A DNA stretch of 64,000 nucleotides from Salinibius halmophilus (GCF_003577475.1 NZ_QPEP01000004.1:124001-188000), one strand, 5' to 3'; shown: positions 26,311-37,973, numbered from the stretch's first letter. Made by a program: numbers and translations. The notes: generated by a model from the letters alone, not told the origin.

Positions 26311-27276
26311 TTATTCCTCTTTGTTACGTGCCGTTTTGGCTTGATGATATTGTTCTACGTAATAAAGTGGCCGCTGTTTCGATTCATTATACACTCGGCC
26401 CAAATACTCCCCGAGGATACCAATAAACAGTAGCTGCACGCCACCAATGAACAGAATTGCCACCATTAATGACGGATAACCCTGCACCGGCTCACCCCAA
26501 ATAATGGTTTTCGCCACAACAAATAGCGCATAAATAAAGGCGAAAAAGGCGATACTGCCACCCAGGTAAGAGGCAATTTTTAGCGGAGCAATGGTAAACG
26601 AAGTAATGCCTTCTAGGGCAAAGTTCCATAACTTCCAGTAATTAAACTTGGTTTCACCTGCTGCGCGTGCATCACGGTGATACACCAAGGCTTTCTGAGG
26701 GTAGCCCACGTAGGCAAACAAACCCTTCATAAAACGGTGTTGCTCACGCAGTTCGTTCAAGGCATCCACAGCGCGGCGGCTCATTAAACGAAAATCGCCG
26801 GTATCTTTTGGGATTTCAACACGCGAGATACGCTGAATAATACGGTAGAACCAGCTTGCCGTGGCTTTTTTGAAGAAGGTTTCACCATCACGCTCTGCAC
26901 GCTGGGCATACACGACGTCGTAGCCTTCGCGCCAGTGTTTTACCATATCTACAATGAGTTCTGGCTGATCTTGCAGGTCGGCATCAATAATCACCACAAT
27001 GTCGCCTTTGGCATGGTCAAACCCGGCGGTCATCGCCGGCTCTTTGCCAAAGTTACGGCTTAGGTTAATCGCCGACACACGCTCATCTTCTTCGCACAAG
27101 CGCTGCATAATGGCATAAGTGCCATCTTTTGAACCGTCGTTCACATAGAGAATTTCGGTCCGAATATCTTCATTCGCTTGCAGCTGCTCGGCCACTGCTG
27201 CTGTGCGTCTGTGAAACTCTTCTAGCACTTCTTCTTCGTTGTAGGCCGGTACAATAATCGACAGTAACGTACTCAT
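26311..27276 (-). CDS. GtrB/DPMS-like polyprenyl-phosphate glycosyltransferase
   Basis: A 321-residue GT2 enzyme that makes a polyprenyl-phosphate-linked hexose from a nucleotide sugar on the cytoplasmic side. GT-A motifs: SIIVPAYNEEEVLEEF, LYVNDGSKDGT and IDADLQDQPELI (DADLQD metal motif). Two C-terminal membrane helices at about 235-258 and 270-292 (GSIAFFAFIYALFVVAKTII, MVAILFIGGVQLLFIGILGE) are as in GtrB/YfdH and ArnC-like enzymes. It overlaps the gtrA-like gene by 4 bp (ATGA). The pair would deliver a lipid-linked sugar to the periplasmic glycosyltransferases encoded upstream. Confidence 0.9.
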   Translation of the reverse strand: MSTLLSIIVPAYNEEEVLEEFHRRTAAVAEQLQANEDIRTEILYVNDGSKDGTYAIMQRLCEEDERVSAINLSRNFGKEPAMTAGFDHAKGDIVVIIDADLQDQPELIVDMVKHWREGYDVVYAQRAERDGETFFKKATASWFYRIIQRISRVEIPKDTGDFRLMSRRAVDALNELREQHRFMKGLFAYVGYPQKALVYHRDARAAGETKFNYWKLWNFALEGITSFTIAPLKIASYLGGSIAFFAFIYALFVVAKTIIWGEPVQGYPSLMVAILFIGGVQLLFIGILGEYLGRVYNESKQRPLYYVEQYHQAKTARNKEE

Positions 27277-27656
27277 GACTGTTCCTTAAACGTCCACAGA
27301 CGGTTACAAATAAAGTTAAACACCAGAACAATGCCGGTCGCTAATACTTGCGCTAACAAATACCAAATATGTATGTAGGTAATCATGGCATGCATCAAGG
27401 ATGCATTTAATATCAAGCCAATGGCGGCAATAGTAAAGAACCTAGGTACCGCTCGTTTATGGTCTGCCTGGTTAGAAAACGTCCAGTGGAAGTTCAACCA
27501 ATAGTTTACTAACGCGCCCACCATGTAGCCTAGCGTGGTAGCCAGTACAACCTCTACCCCTAGAATCTCCCTAAGCACAACCAGGGTGGTGTAGTGCGCA
27601 ACCGTGGCAATTGCCCCTACGCTGGTGAACTTGGCAAACTGCTTACGCCAACTCAT
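27273..27656 (-). CDS. GtrA-family small membrane protein
   Basis: A 127-residue protein with four membrane helices and the GtrA signature: KFTSVGAIATVAHYTTLVVL at the N-terminus, LGYMVGALVNYWLNFHWTFS in the middle, and FNFICNRLWTFKE at the end. The family is proposed to flip polyprenyl-phosphate sugars. ATGA overlaps with both neighbours (27273 and 27653) indicate one transcript with translational coupling. Confidence 0.9.
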   Translation of the reverse strand: MSWRKQFAKFTSVGAIATVAHYTTLVVLREILGVEVVLATTLGYMVGALVNYWLNFHWTFSNQADHKRAVPRFFTIAAIGLILNASLMHAMITYIHIWYLLAQVLATGIVLVFNFICNRLWTFKEQS

Positions 27657-29929
27657 TGTGGTTTCCTTACAAATACGCCAACCCTGTTTTGGCCTTGCTC
27701 ATAGAATGGCTGCCAATAAAACTCGTCTTTAATTTGGTCATATACCTTCGCCCAAGGAGAAGGCTGTACCCGGTTGGTATCGCGTGGCATCCAGCTTATG
27801 TACTCAATGCCTCGTGAACGCAACCAATTAAGAGGCGCTTCCATTTCGCCACGATAGAACTTTTTCGTGTCTTCAAACTTAATACCCAAATGCGTACCAC
27901 CGCCATACCAAGTGAGGTAGTGGTTATACCAGCCATAGGCTAGCGGTTGATTGGAGAACAAAGACATCACACCAGACATCGAGTAGGCATTCTTATCCGC
28001 CGACTCTAGCACCACGCCTTTTGGCAGGTTCTGCATAAACGCAATTTTGTCGCGATTGGTCGCGTCACGGTCAAGCCATTGGTGGCCATGCAGATGCCCC
28101 ATAGATGGTTTTTGACCATTTAACGCCACTATGAGCATGGTTGGTGCGTAAGTCATTAACGCGAGCAACACAACCGTTGTCACGCCCTGCATCCACTTCT
28201 TCTTGCTAGCTAACCCTAGCGCACCAAGCATCAAAATTGCTGCTACCCATAAGTAGCCCCACCACTTCATGGTGCTGTTGGTGCGCACATGTTTGCCACC
28301 CGTTGGGTCATCCACATAGATGCCTTCTGTAATGGCAATCAGGAAGAAAATGGTCACCGACATGGTGATGTATAACTTGCGGTTAGTTTTATCGAACCAA
28401 CCCACAACACCCAGCACTAACAATGGCCAAAACAGCATCAACAGCTTATTCGCTGGGGTGCGGTCCATTTCCGCCACAATTCGGAATGGTGTACTGAGCG
28501 AGCGGTCGGCAAAGTGCGTCATAAATGGTTGAATTAATACAAAGCCAATTAATCCAGCACCCAAAAGTACCGGCCAATCTGGTGGTATGCGCCGCCAGTG
28601 TCGGTAAATTGCCCAAGCCACACATATGATGCCGTGCAATGGCAACACCCAGGTGTTCGACAGTAAAATCGCCGGCACCGTTAGTGCCATGAGTGCCTGC
28701 GCTGGGCGATTATTTGGCTCGCGCTCTAGTACGGCAATACAAGCCAACAGAATAAGCACCAGGAAGAAACCAGCCAGCGGTGGATGGTAGTCACCAACAT
28801 AATACTGATAACTGAAAATTTCCGACGGCATCTCACGTGCTTGCCAGTTTTCAGGCACGTCACCTTGCCAGCTCATCTGCGGATGAATCAGCCATAGAAT
28901 GGTCTTCTTAAACATTCCCACTTCACCATCGCGTACCGCTTGCGCTGTTTCATCATCCAGCTCAGGCATAAACACATCAGTGATCGGCTTGCGAATTTCA
29001 CGTGGGTCGTCTGGGCGCATCCAGCTGCTTTCAAAGTTACCAATAAAGCGCGTTGCCGAAGTAGTTAAAATGGCATTGCGATACCAATAATCAGCGTTGT
29101 GAATGCCATCTTTGTTGACCATCACCGTAATAAACGGCGAAATACCCGTACCACCAAATACCATCACCAGCGTTAATAACAATGGCTTCCAGCGGGTTTT
29201 GAACCATACCGGAATATTAATCAGCAGTACTTTCAGAACGCTCAACAAAATCTTCAGTGCGCTGTGGCGCTGTGGCGGGTGCTCGTTCATTGGCAACTTA
29301 AGCGTGCTCGCCATGCTTAATAGCCACTTACCGGCAGTGGCATCTGCTTTCACCAGCATCACTTTACTAAAATGCCAAGCCAGTGCGATGGTAGATGCCT
29401 GAATCAACGAGTAGGCAATGTTGTAGGTGTAACCGCCGTCTAGGCCAAACAACCGCCCCATAAACGCCGCAGCATAGTGCATAAAGGCGTAGTAGAAATC
29501 GAAATTGTATGGGTAGTGCCACTTGTCTTCTGGTGGTAGTTGCGCCCCGTCCATATAGTTATTGATGAAATATAGGTCGGTAATGCGCTCAGACTGAATG
29601 TTGATGTCTGGGTACATGTAGCGCCACCACATGGAATAGGCAAAGCCCATAAAAAACGCTACTTCAGCCCAATGAAAGCCAGTTCGCCAAAGTGTGTTGC
29701 GACGACGATACAGCACATACAAAGCCGCAACGGTCGTTAACGGCCATGCCCAGCTGATATCACCAAAACCGACAAAGTGCTCTATAAAGAACAGCACCAT
29801 GGAAATAATCAACACAGCGCCAGCACGAGCAATGGCATAGTGCGGCAACCATTTACCAGCTGCCGCCGTTAAACCAGCGAGATTGATTAAAATAAGCGCA
29901 ATGATGAAAAAGTTATAAATATGCAGCAT
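27653..29929 (-). CDS. DUF2298-like polytopic membrane protein (putative GT-C glycosyltransferase), copy 2
   Basis: A 758-residue integral membrane protein with about 14-16 hydrophobic segments. After the first four helices it has the aromatic block YPYNFDFYYAFMHYAAAFMG, which matches the YYY/DUF2298 family. Acidic residues in the first large loop (PDINIQSERITDLYFINNYM) occupy the place of the catalytic acid loop of GT-C glycosyltransferases. The soluble C-terminal part (about 600-758) is rich in aromatics (AYGWYNHYLTWYGGGTHLG). It is paralogous to the gene immediately upstream, sharing the block order, but is ~100 residues longer because of a middle insertion. Coupled to gtrA by ATGA. Substrate unknown. 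Confidence 0.7.
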   Translation of the reverse strand: MLHIYNFFIIALILINLAGLTAAAGKWLPHYAIARAGAVLIISMVLFFIEHFVGFGDISWAWPLTTVAALYVLYRRRNTLWRTGFHWAEVAFFMGFAYSMWWRYMYPDINIQSERITDLYFINNYMDGAQLPPEDKWHYPYNFDFYYAFMHYAAAFMGRLFGLDGGYTYNIAYSLIQASTIALAWHFSKVMLVKADATAGKWLLSMASTLKLPMNEHPPQRHSALKILLSVLKVLLINIPVWFKTRWKPLLLTLVMVFGGTGISPFITVMVNKDGIHNADYWYRNAILTTSATRFIGNFESSWMRPDDPREIRKPITDVFMPELDDETAQAVRDGEVGMFKKTILWLIHPQMSWQGDVPENWQAREMPSEIFSYQYYVGDYHPPLAGFFLVLILLACIAVLEREPNNRPAQALMALTVPAILLSNTWVLPLHGIICVAWAIYRHWRRIPPDWPVLLGAGLIGFVLIQPFMTHFADRSLSTPFRIVAEMDRTPANKLLMLFWPLLVLGVVGWFDKTNRKLYITMSVTIFFLIAITEGIYVDDPTGGKHVRTNSTMKWWGYLWVAAILMLGALGLASKKKWMQGVTTVVLLALMTYAPTMLIVALNGQKPSMGHLHGHQWLDRDATNRDKIAFMQNLPKGVVLESADKNAYSMSGVMSLFSNQPLAYGWYNHYLTWYGGGTHLGIKFEDTKKFYRGEMEAPLNWLRSRGIEYISWMPRDTNRVQPSPWAKVYDQIKDEFYWQPFYEQGQNRVGVFVRKPQ

Positions 29930-29932
29930 GAC

Positions 29933-31915
29933 TTACCTCACTCGCTGCCATACGCCGACTTTATGGAGCTTGCCGCCGAACTCAGAATCGAAGAATGGCA
30001 CCCAAGCAAAGTCTTCTGCTAGGTAGTCATCCACAACAAGCCATTTTTTATCACGCGCCTGCACGTCTTCTGGCGCCCAGATCACGTAGTCGATGTTTTC
30101 CCCATCAATAAACTGCTTGGCTTCCACTGCCGACATTTCACCGTTGTAGAAACGCGTTGCCTTTTGCACACGCATGTTAAGGAAGTTAGGTCGCCCTAAC
30201 CAGCCACCTTGGTGACCATGCCAACCAATATAACTTGGCAGCTCGGCAAAGAGCGCATAGCGCGTGGTGAAGGTGTAAGCTCCCGTGGTAGGCGCTTCTA
30301 AGACTATGCCTTTTGGCAGCTCATCCAGGTAATTCTGCAAGTCTCGGTTCGAGGCATCCTGCGTAAACCAGTGGTGGCCAGCAATAACGCCACGCGAGTT
30401 ATGATCGCTGTTTAGCAAGAAGCTAATCGAAAACGGCAAATAGCTTAATAACGCCACCATTACAGCGGCCGACGCCCACTTATAGCGCGGCAGCGTCAAA
30501 CCGATGGCAACGCCAATGACCATTAGAAGATTTAAGTAAGACCACCACTTCAACGCCGTATTAAAGCGCGCGTACTGTCCACCCATACCATCGCTGAAGT
30601 AGAAGAACAGGGTAAAGATTAGGCCGACTAATATTGTTGCAACCACGGCAATGAGCGCCGAGTTTCGGTAGTGCCAAATCAAAATAGGCAGCAGTACCAA
30701 TAACGGCCACCATTGCAGCACGGCTTGCCAAGGTGTGCCGCCTTGCACCGCTGTCAACGCTGGTGATAGCGACGAACCAGCAAAGTAGCCCAAAAACGGT
30801 AGTAACAAGCCAATCGCAATGGCACCACCGGCTAACACCGCCACATAATTAAGTTGTTTTTGCACAGCGCGAACCGCTAACCAAACCAACACAAATAGCG
30901 CATGCAACGGGAACACCCACGCATTGACGGCAATCATTAACGGTGCACTTGCCGTGGCATAGGCTGTAAGGCCCATACTGGCTTTTTTATCAACGCCTTG
31001 TTGCACCCATAACATGGCCGCCGCAGCAGATAGTGCTAATAAAAAGCCTCCCAATGGTGGGTGTAAATCACCGTTGAACAGCAAATAGGCGGTCGTTTCA
31101 ATTGGCAAAATTGGCATTGGCGACGAGGCACCAGCAAACAGCAATTCACCTAAAGGCCCATTAGCACGGTCGGCAAAACCACCAATGGCACGCACGCTCG
31201 CCCACAGGTACTGGCTTGCCACACTGGCGTTTGTCGCCCAACCATCAAAGTTCCAAATGGCTAAAGACAGCACTGTTATACCAGAGCCGCCAAGCAAAAC
31301 TGCGGCAGCAAACAGGCCATTCCAACGTTTTTTAAGCTGTAAAGCTGAGCCAATCGACCAAGCCAAGCCAGCCAATGAACCCGCCACAATTGGCCAAGCT
31401 AGGTTGTAGTTAACACCGATATTAAAATCGAAGATGCGGCCATATAAGGCAATGGCATAGTGTTGAAAGGCGTAGTAGAAATCGAAATTATAACCCGACA
31501 ACCAAACATCCGGTGGCGGTAGCGTTACCCCTTGGCGGTAGTTGGCAACGAAGTAGAGATCGGTCATCTCCTCGGCAACCGGGTTGATGTCGGGTAGTAG
31601 GAAGCGCCACGCCAGTGCATAAATAAACGCCAGTAAAAAAGCTGCCTCTGGCCACCAAAATTTGGCAGTGAGTAGCTGATCTTGATGGCGCCAGAGTATG
31701 TAAACAGACAGCGCGGTAATCAGTGGCCATACCCAAGCCAAGTCGCCTAGCCCTATGATATGTTCAACGAAGAACAGAACCAGACTGATGCCAATGATGC
31801 CGATAAATCTGGCTAGGTTGCGCTCAGGTACAACTTTTTGCACTAAAACGCCCAGTGCAATGAGGTTGGTGAGCACTATCACAACCGATAGTGATAAGTA
31901 GATCAGGGTGATCAT
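29933..31915 (-). CDS. DUF2298-like polytopic membrane protein (putative GT-C glycosyltransferase), copy 1
   Basis: A 660-residue multi-spanning membrane protein, first gene of the operon. It shares with the next gene a similar N-terminus (FFVEHIIGLGDLAWVWPLIT against FFIEHFVGFGDISWAWPLTT), the loop PDINPVAEEMTDLYFVANYR, the YNFDFYYAFQHYAIALYGRI block, and a C-terminal EAPTTGAY and FYNGEMSA pattern. These similarities show a tandem duplication followed by divergence. By operon context (GtrA plus GtrB) I infer a periplasmic-facing glycosyltransferase using a polyprenyl-phosphate sugar. The DUF2298 family is best known from archaea and Chloroflexi. Confidence 0.7.
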   Translation of the reverse strand: MITLIYLSLSVVIVLTNLIALGVLVQKVVPERNLARFIGIIGISLVLFFVEHIIGLGDLAWVWPLITALSVYILWRHQDQLLTAKFWWPEAAFLLAFIYALAWRFLLPDINPVAEEMTDLYFVANYRQGVTLPPPDVWLSGYNFDFYYAFQHYAIALYGRIFDFNIGVNYNLAWPIVAGSLAGLAWSIGSALQLKKRWNGLFAAAVLLGGSGITVLSLAIWNFDGWATNASVASQYLWASVRAIGGFADRANGPLGELLFAGASSPMPILPIETTAYLLFNGDLHPPLGGFLLALSAAAAMLWVQQGVDKKASMGLTAYATASAPLMIAVNAWVFPLHALFVLVWLAVRAVQKQLNYVAVLAGGAIAIGLLLPFLGYFAGSSLSPALTAVQGGTPWQAVLQWWPLLVLLPILIWHYRNSALIAVVATILVGLIFTLFFYFSDGMGGQYARFNTALKWWSYLNLLMVIGVAIGLTLPRYKWASAAVMVALLSYLPFSISFLLNSDHNSRGVIAGHHWFTQDASNRDLQNYLDELPKGIVLEAPTTGAYTFTTRYALFAELPSYIGWHGHQGGWLGRPNFLNMRVQKATRFYNGEMSAVEAKQFIDGENIDYVIWAPEDVQARDKKWLVVDDYLAEDFAWVPFFDSEFGGKLHKVGVWQRVR

Positions 31916-32083
31916 TCCCGCGAGTCTCCGCCTTAGGTTTACCGCTCAGTCATCCAAACATACGCGGCCGCACGTACTCAATATGGGTAATAGTGGACAG
32001 CATGACTGGGCGTGTTGTTAGCTATTTTTATAATCACCCGACATATAAACACAAACTATTTAATGATGCATGTGATCATGTCG

Positions 32084-32629
32084 TCAAATCAGCCTTAGGG
32101 AGAGTAAAGAAGCATTGTTGGCGATGTTTTTTTGAACCGCTTCAAGCTTTGTTGGTGCCCACAGGTAGCGCATCTTCGACCAATCGCCACGCGCATACAG
32201 CTCATGCCAGTTTGGTACCTGCACACAATCGATGAACTTAGCACCTATACCTTGGCAAACTTTTTGTGATGCTTTGTTTTCTGGGTTGGTGGTAATCCAC
32301 AACGGCCAGATGTTGGCCGCTTGCGCATAAGGTAAGAGCATTTTTACGCCTTGTTGGGCAAATCCACGGCACCGATAAGCAGGGTCGATACCATAGCCAA
32401 TATGCCCACACCAATGGCGCAAGTCTTGGTTTTCACCAAAGCGTAAATCAAAAGAGCCAACAAAGTGGCGTTGAAAATAGAAGCGAAACATCAGCGCTGG
32501 CACATTTGCCAGCGCGTCTTCAGCCGCTAACCAGCGGTGCGGCACAAGCCGAAAGTCACCACTTTGGTAAGCTGGCGGTAGAGGTTTACTTGCCCGATTC
32601 CAAGGCGCCGTAAGCCATGAGTCGATCAT
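32084..32629 (-). CDS. GNAT-family acetyltransferase
   Basis: A 181-residue predicted acetyltransferase (COG3981-like). The acetyl-CoA-binding region reads [20 protein letters not shown] with the R/Q-x-x-G-x-A loop, and [16 protein letters not shown] is the usual motif B end. The N-terminal strand region ([20 protein letters not shown]) is short. The start at 32629 lies 44 bp inside accA, so it may be translated from the accA message. Substrate unknown. Confidence 0.75.
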   Translation of the reverse strand: MIDSWLTAPWNRASKPLPPAYQSGDFRLVPHRWLAAEDALANVPALMFRFYFQRHFVGSFDLRFGENQDLRHWCGHIGYGIDPAYRCRGFAQQGVKMLLPYAQAANIWPLWITTNPENKASQKVCQGIGAKFIDCVQVPNWHELYARGDWSKMRYLWAPTKLEAVQKNIANNASLLSLRLI

Positions 32630-33548
32630 AACGGCGATCTACCAAGTCTGCTAGGTTAAAGCCTTGCAATTCTGCCAATTGGTTTTCCAAAATAGCTTTA
32701 ATGCTGGCCGCGGTTGCATCGTAATCACGATGTGCACCACCTAGTGGCTCATCGATTACGGTGTCAATTAAGCCTAGTTCATGCACACGAGCTGCAGCAA
32801 TACCCATTGCCTCAGCTGCTTCGGCAGCTTTTTCGTTCGTGCGCCACAGAATTGATGCACACCCTTCTGGTGAAATAACCGAATAAGTTGAGTACTGCAG
32901 CATATTTACGTAGTCGCCTACGCCAAGCGCCAAAGCACCACCTGAACCACCTTCACCGGTAACGGTGCAGATAATTGGGGTTTTTAGCGATGACATTTTC
33001 AGCAAGTTATACGCAATGGCTTCACTTTGACCACGCTCTTCGGCGTCTTTACCTGGGTAAGCACCGGCGGTATCAATAAAGGTGAATACTGGCATGTTAA
33101 AGCGCTCAGCGGTTTCCATTAGGCGTAGCGCCTTGCGGTAACCTTCTGGGCGTGGCATACCAAAGTTGCGTTTTACTTTCTCGTCTACTTGGCGGCCTTT
33201 ATCTTGACCAATAATCATGACTGGCGTGCCGTTTAGGCGAGCCGTACCACCAATAATGGCTGCATCGTCAGCAAAGTGGCGATCGCCATGCATTTCATCA
33301 AAATCGTCAAAAATGCGGTCAATGTAGTCCGAAAAATATGGACGCATTGGATGGCGAGCCAGCTTCATAATCTGGCCTGAGTTCAAGTTAGCGAATAGGT
33401 CGCGTGTTAACTTGTCGGATTGCTGCTTTAAACGAGCAATCTCTTCACCAATGTTTAGGTTATTGTCGTTACCAACTAAACGAAGCTCTTCAATTTTGGC
33501 TTCTAGTTCGGCAATCGGTTGTTCAAAATCTAGGTAATTAAGGTTCAT
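32586..33548 (-). CDS. accA: Acetyl-CoA carboxylase, carboxyltransferase subunit alpha
   Basis: A 320-residue subunit that, with AccD, transfers carboxyl from biotin-BCCP to acetyl-CoA in the first committed step of fatty-acid synthesis. [20 protein letters not shown] is the family N-terminus, so the start is the ATG at 33548 rather than one 20 codons upstream. Crotonase-fold motifs are [30 protein letters not shown] and [15 protein letters not shown], and the end is [10 protein letters not shown]. Length is normal (E. coli 319). The downstream GNAT gene overlaps its last 44 bp. Confidence 0.95.
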   Translation of the reverse strand: MNLNYLDFEQPIAELEAKIEELRLVGNDNNLNIGEEIARLKQQSDKLTRDLFANLNSGQIMKLARHPMRPYFSDYIDRIFDDFDEMHGDRHFADDAAIIGGTARLNGTPVMIIGQDKGRQVDEKVKRNFGMPRPEGYRKALRLMETAERFNMPVFTFIDTAGAYPGKDAEERGQSEAIAYNLLKMSSLKTPIICTVTGEGGSGGALALGVGDYVNMLQYSTYSVISPEGCASILWRTNEKAAEAAEAMGIAAARVHELGLIDTVIDEPLGGAHRDYDATAASIKAILENQLAELQGFNLADLVDRRYDRLMAYGALESGK

Positions 33549-33666
33549 AAGCGCGTGCTGTCCCTCGAAACTAAGTGCAAGCGTACTGAGTTGTGAAACT
33601 CGAGGCAACCTGTTCTAAGTCATTGTCTTGTGCGCATTTGGAAATAATTAATATTCGGTTAGCGAT

Positions 33667-34410
33667 TTACGGCCAAACCGGCATTACTTTCGCGCCTAAA
33701 GCCTGCCACTGTCGCAATAAATAGGCCCAGTTGTCAGGCAGATCAACCACAATATCCACACGCTCTTGGCTATACGGGTGTTCAAAGGTTAACCGCTTGC
33801 AGCGCAGAGCTAAGTCTTGCCAGTGGAAGTTGTCACGAAATAATCGATTGTGGCGCCCTTCCCCATAACGCGTATCGCCCACTATTGGGTGCAACAAATG
33901 TTTAAGGTGGCGGCGAATTTGGTGCTTGCGCCCAGTATGCAAGCGACACTCAATACGGCTATATCTAGCTTCGGGGAACTGACCAACGCTAATCGGCAAG
34001 CTAATATGAGCAAGTGGAACAAAAGAGGTTTGCGCCGCCTGCACAGGGCTGTTTAAGCGATCAAACTCTGCATCATCGCGGGCGTATTTGAGCGGATAAT
34101 CCAAGCATAGTTTGTCCATCATCCAACCACGGGCAAAGCAGTCATACACTTTTTCCGTGCTTGGCAGATGCCAAATGGCTTGCATATCGCGCGCCGCCTC
34201 GGCGCTTTTCGCTAATACCACCGGCCCCGTCGTGGGCCGGTCAAGACGATTCACTGCTCGCAAGCCTTTGCCAAGGCGAGTGATTAATGTGTCGGTAACT
34301 TTTGGATCCATCGGGCTTGGATGAACAAAAAGCCCGGCAGGTTTATTAGCAATTAAATAATGTTGATCTTCAAAGAGAATCTCGACGGGTTTAGAAGTCT
34401 TCGTCGTCAT
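33667..34410 (-). CDS. truC: tRNA pseudouridine synthase TruC (RluA family)
   Basis: A 247-residue pseudouridine synthase; TruC modifies U65 of tRNA-Ile/Asp in E. coli. The catalytic aspartate lies in VNRLDRPTTGPVVLAKS. HTGRKHQIRRHLKHLLHPIV and GDTRYGEGRHNR are the RluA/TruC core, and HNRLFRDNFH is typical of TruC. There is no S4 domain, as expected for this subgroup. I choose the ATG at 34410 (MTTKTSKPVEILFED). This start overlaps the 3' end of the upstream zinc-ribbon gene by 20 bp, so the two are coupled. Confidence 0.85.
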   Translation of the reverse strand: MTTKTSKPVEILFEDQHYLIANKPAGLFVHPSPMDPKVTDTLITRLGKGLRAVNRLDRPTTGPVVLAKSAEAARDMQAIWHLPSTEKVYDCFARGWMMDKLCLDYPLKYARDDAEFDRLNSPVQAAQTSFVPLAHISLPISVGQFPEARYSRIECRLHTGRKHQIRRHLKHLLHPIVGDTRYGEGRHNRLFRDNFHWQDLALRCKRLTFEHPYSQERVDIVVDLPDNWAYLLRQWQALGAKVMPVWP

Positions 34411-34612
34411 CGGATAGTTCAGTAATAATAGGCGAGTTGCATTTGTTACATAAGCCTTCAATGATCACAACGCCGTTGAGTTCGTACTCTTTTGGCTCAT
34501 GCATGCCAAGATCTACCTCCATACATTCGCCACACCATGTATACTCGAGGAACTGAGCTTGCTCCTCTTCTGGTCGTGCGTAAAAATCACGTTCAATGAT
34601 TTCATCTGTCAT
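34391..34612 (-). CDS. Small zinc-ribbon protein
   Basis: A 73-residue acidic protein with two CxxC knuckles (CGEC and CNKC, about 28 residues apart) that probably bind one zinc. It begins MTDEIIERDFYARPEEEQAQ and ends in an Asp/Glu-rich tail (ELSDDDEDF). I do not recognise a named family. It overlaps the truC start by 20 bp and is divergent from the next gene with only ~60 bp between. A role in RNA or protein binding near truC is only guesswork. Confidence 0.65.
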   Translation of the reverse strand: MTDEIIERDFYARPEEEQAQFLEYTWCGECMEVDLGMHEPKEYELNGVVIIEGLCNKCNSPIITELSDDDEDF

Positions 34613-34674
34613 GGATTTTGACCTCAAGGCCGATAAAATGGAGCTCCATTATAGACTTATACACGAGCATTACC

Positions 34675-35193
34675 ATGAGATTTCCAACGATCATTGCATT
34701 TGAATCGGTGAATGATGAGAACCCCATCCCAACCGCCATTGCTTGGACCCTGCCTGATGGTCAATATAAGTCGGTACTGGTAAAACCTGCTGAAACTTGG
34801 CGCGAAGACATTGAAGAACACGGTGTGGCATTTGGCCGCGCGGTAGAAGAGCTTGATGACCTAGGTGAAAACATTGTTGATATTGCTCGCGAGCTAACAC
34901 ACGACCTAGGCGATGAAACTGTCTACAGTGACCAGCCAGACGAAGCCCAAGCCTGCCTAGAAAAGCTGTTTGAAACCGTAGTGCAAGAGTGCCCATGGGA
35001 AGTCACTGGTATGCCTGAGCTATTTGGTGACTGGCAACGGGAAGAGTACGAGGACGTGCGCCGCGAGGAGGTAGACGCTCTAGCGTTGAATTTATCTACC
35101 GCAGAAGAACGTTTGTTAGTCGATCGCAGCATGGTAGCTCGCCATCTAAACCCTTTGCCCAACACCGCCGATTGGTATTTAGACGACGAGTAG
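34675..35193 (+). CDS. Possible DEDD-exonuclease-like (RNase H fold) protein
   Basis: A 172-residue cytosolic, strongly acidic protein. The N-terminal pattern FPTIIAFESVNDENPIPTAI, followed by WTLPDGQYKSVLVKP, resembles the opening of RNase T/oligoribonuclease-like exonucleases (first acidic residue, then a strand pair with LPDG). DETVYSDQPDEAQACLEKLF matches the position of the third acidic motif (YSDgpd). The second acidic motif and the H/Y of motif III are not clear, so activity is uncertain. The start at 34675 is chosen over the upstream frame because it begins exactly at the conserved strand. Monocistronic; followed by a repeat array. Confidence 0.5.
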   Translation: MRFPTIIAFESVNDENPIPTAIAWTLPDGQYKSVLVKPAETWREDIEEHGVAFGRAVEELDDLGENIVDIARELTHDLGDETVYSDQPDEAQACLEKLFETVVQECPWEVTGMPELFGDWQREEYEDVRREEVDALALNLSTAEERLLVDRSMVARHLNPLPNTADWYLDDE

Positions 35194-35255
35194 CATAAAG
35201 ATTACCCGGTGGTGGCCCAGCGCGTGTTTTCGCTGGGCCACACTGGCCGGAAACG

Positions 35256-35454
35256 GTCATTCCCGCGAAGGCGGGAATCTAACCGCCAAATTTGAAAACA
35301 GGAAATTAGACACCCGATAAAAGCACTCGGGTGTGACGAATGGGTTTGTTTCCCGAACCTTCGGTTCGTAAGACCTACGCCAAACCAACCCGTCATTCCC
35401 GGCAACAAAACCAACCCGTAGGTTGCACGGCGCGTTTTTTTTTGCGCCGGGCAA
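35256..35454. repeat. Composite intergenic repeat (types A, B, C, D)
   Basis: All four palindrome types occur in one 200-bp stretch. A variant: ATTCCCGCGAAGGCGGGAAT (35259-35278). B: CACCCGATAAAAGCACTCGG with GTGTGAC (from 35311). C: TTTCCCGAACCTTCGGTTCG (35348-35367). D: GTAGGTTGCACGGCGC, a T9 loop, then GCGCCGGGCAAC (35417-35455). It fills the space between the DEDD-like gene and the isocitrate dehydrogenase terminator. Confidence 0.85.
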
Positions 35455-35466
35455 CATGCGCACAAA

Positions 35467-35496
35467 CAAAAATACCGGCAAGCGCCGGTATTTTTA
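35467..35496. terminator. Bidirectional terminator between icd and the DEDD-like gene
   Basis: The stem AATACCGGC / GCCGGTATT with loop AA is flanked by A-run and T-run on both strands (AAAAATACC...GGTATTTTT). It serves icd on the minus strand and can stop plus-strand read-through. Confidence 0.85.
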
Positions 35497-35542
35497 GCAG
35501 ATGCCCGATTCATCTAATCGGGCGAACAACGATCAATCGCGA

Positions 35543-37786
<2,244 letters not shown>

Positions 37787-37973
37787 TTATTTTTGTACCG
37801 CTAACAGACTAGACTGCAGCCTGTGTGCACGCCAACGAAACCATAGAAATCAACTGTCTATTTCATCTAGCCGCTGGGGTCGCGAAAACGGTACACTAAT
37901 ACTGCCCTAAAAACTGCTCGGCATTATATCAGAGCCAAGTGACATTTACGCCCGCCTAACATTCAGCAGATTT

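Noticed and set aside
35202-35513. Minus-strand frame of ~103 codons
   Set aside because: It runs through repeat types A-D and a terminator; nothing supports coding.
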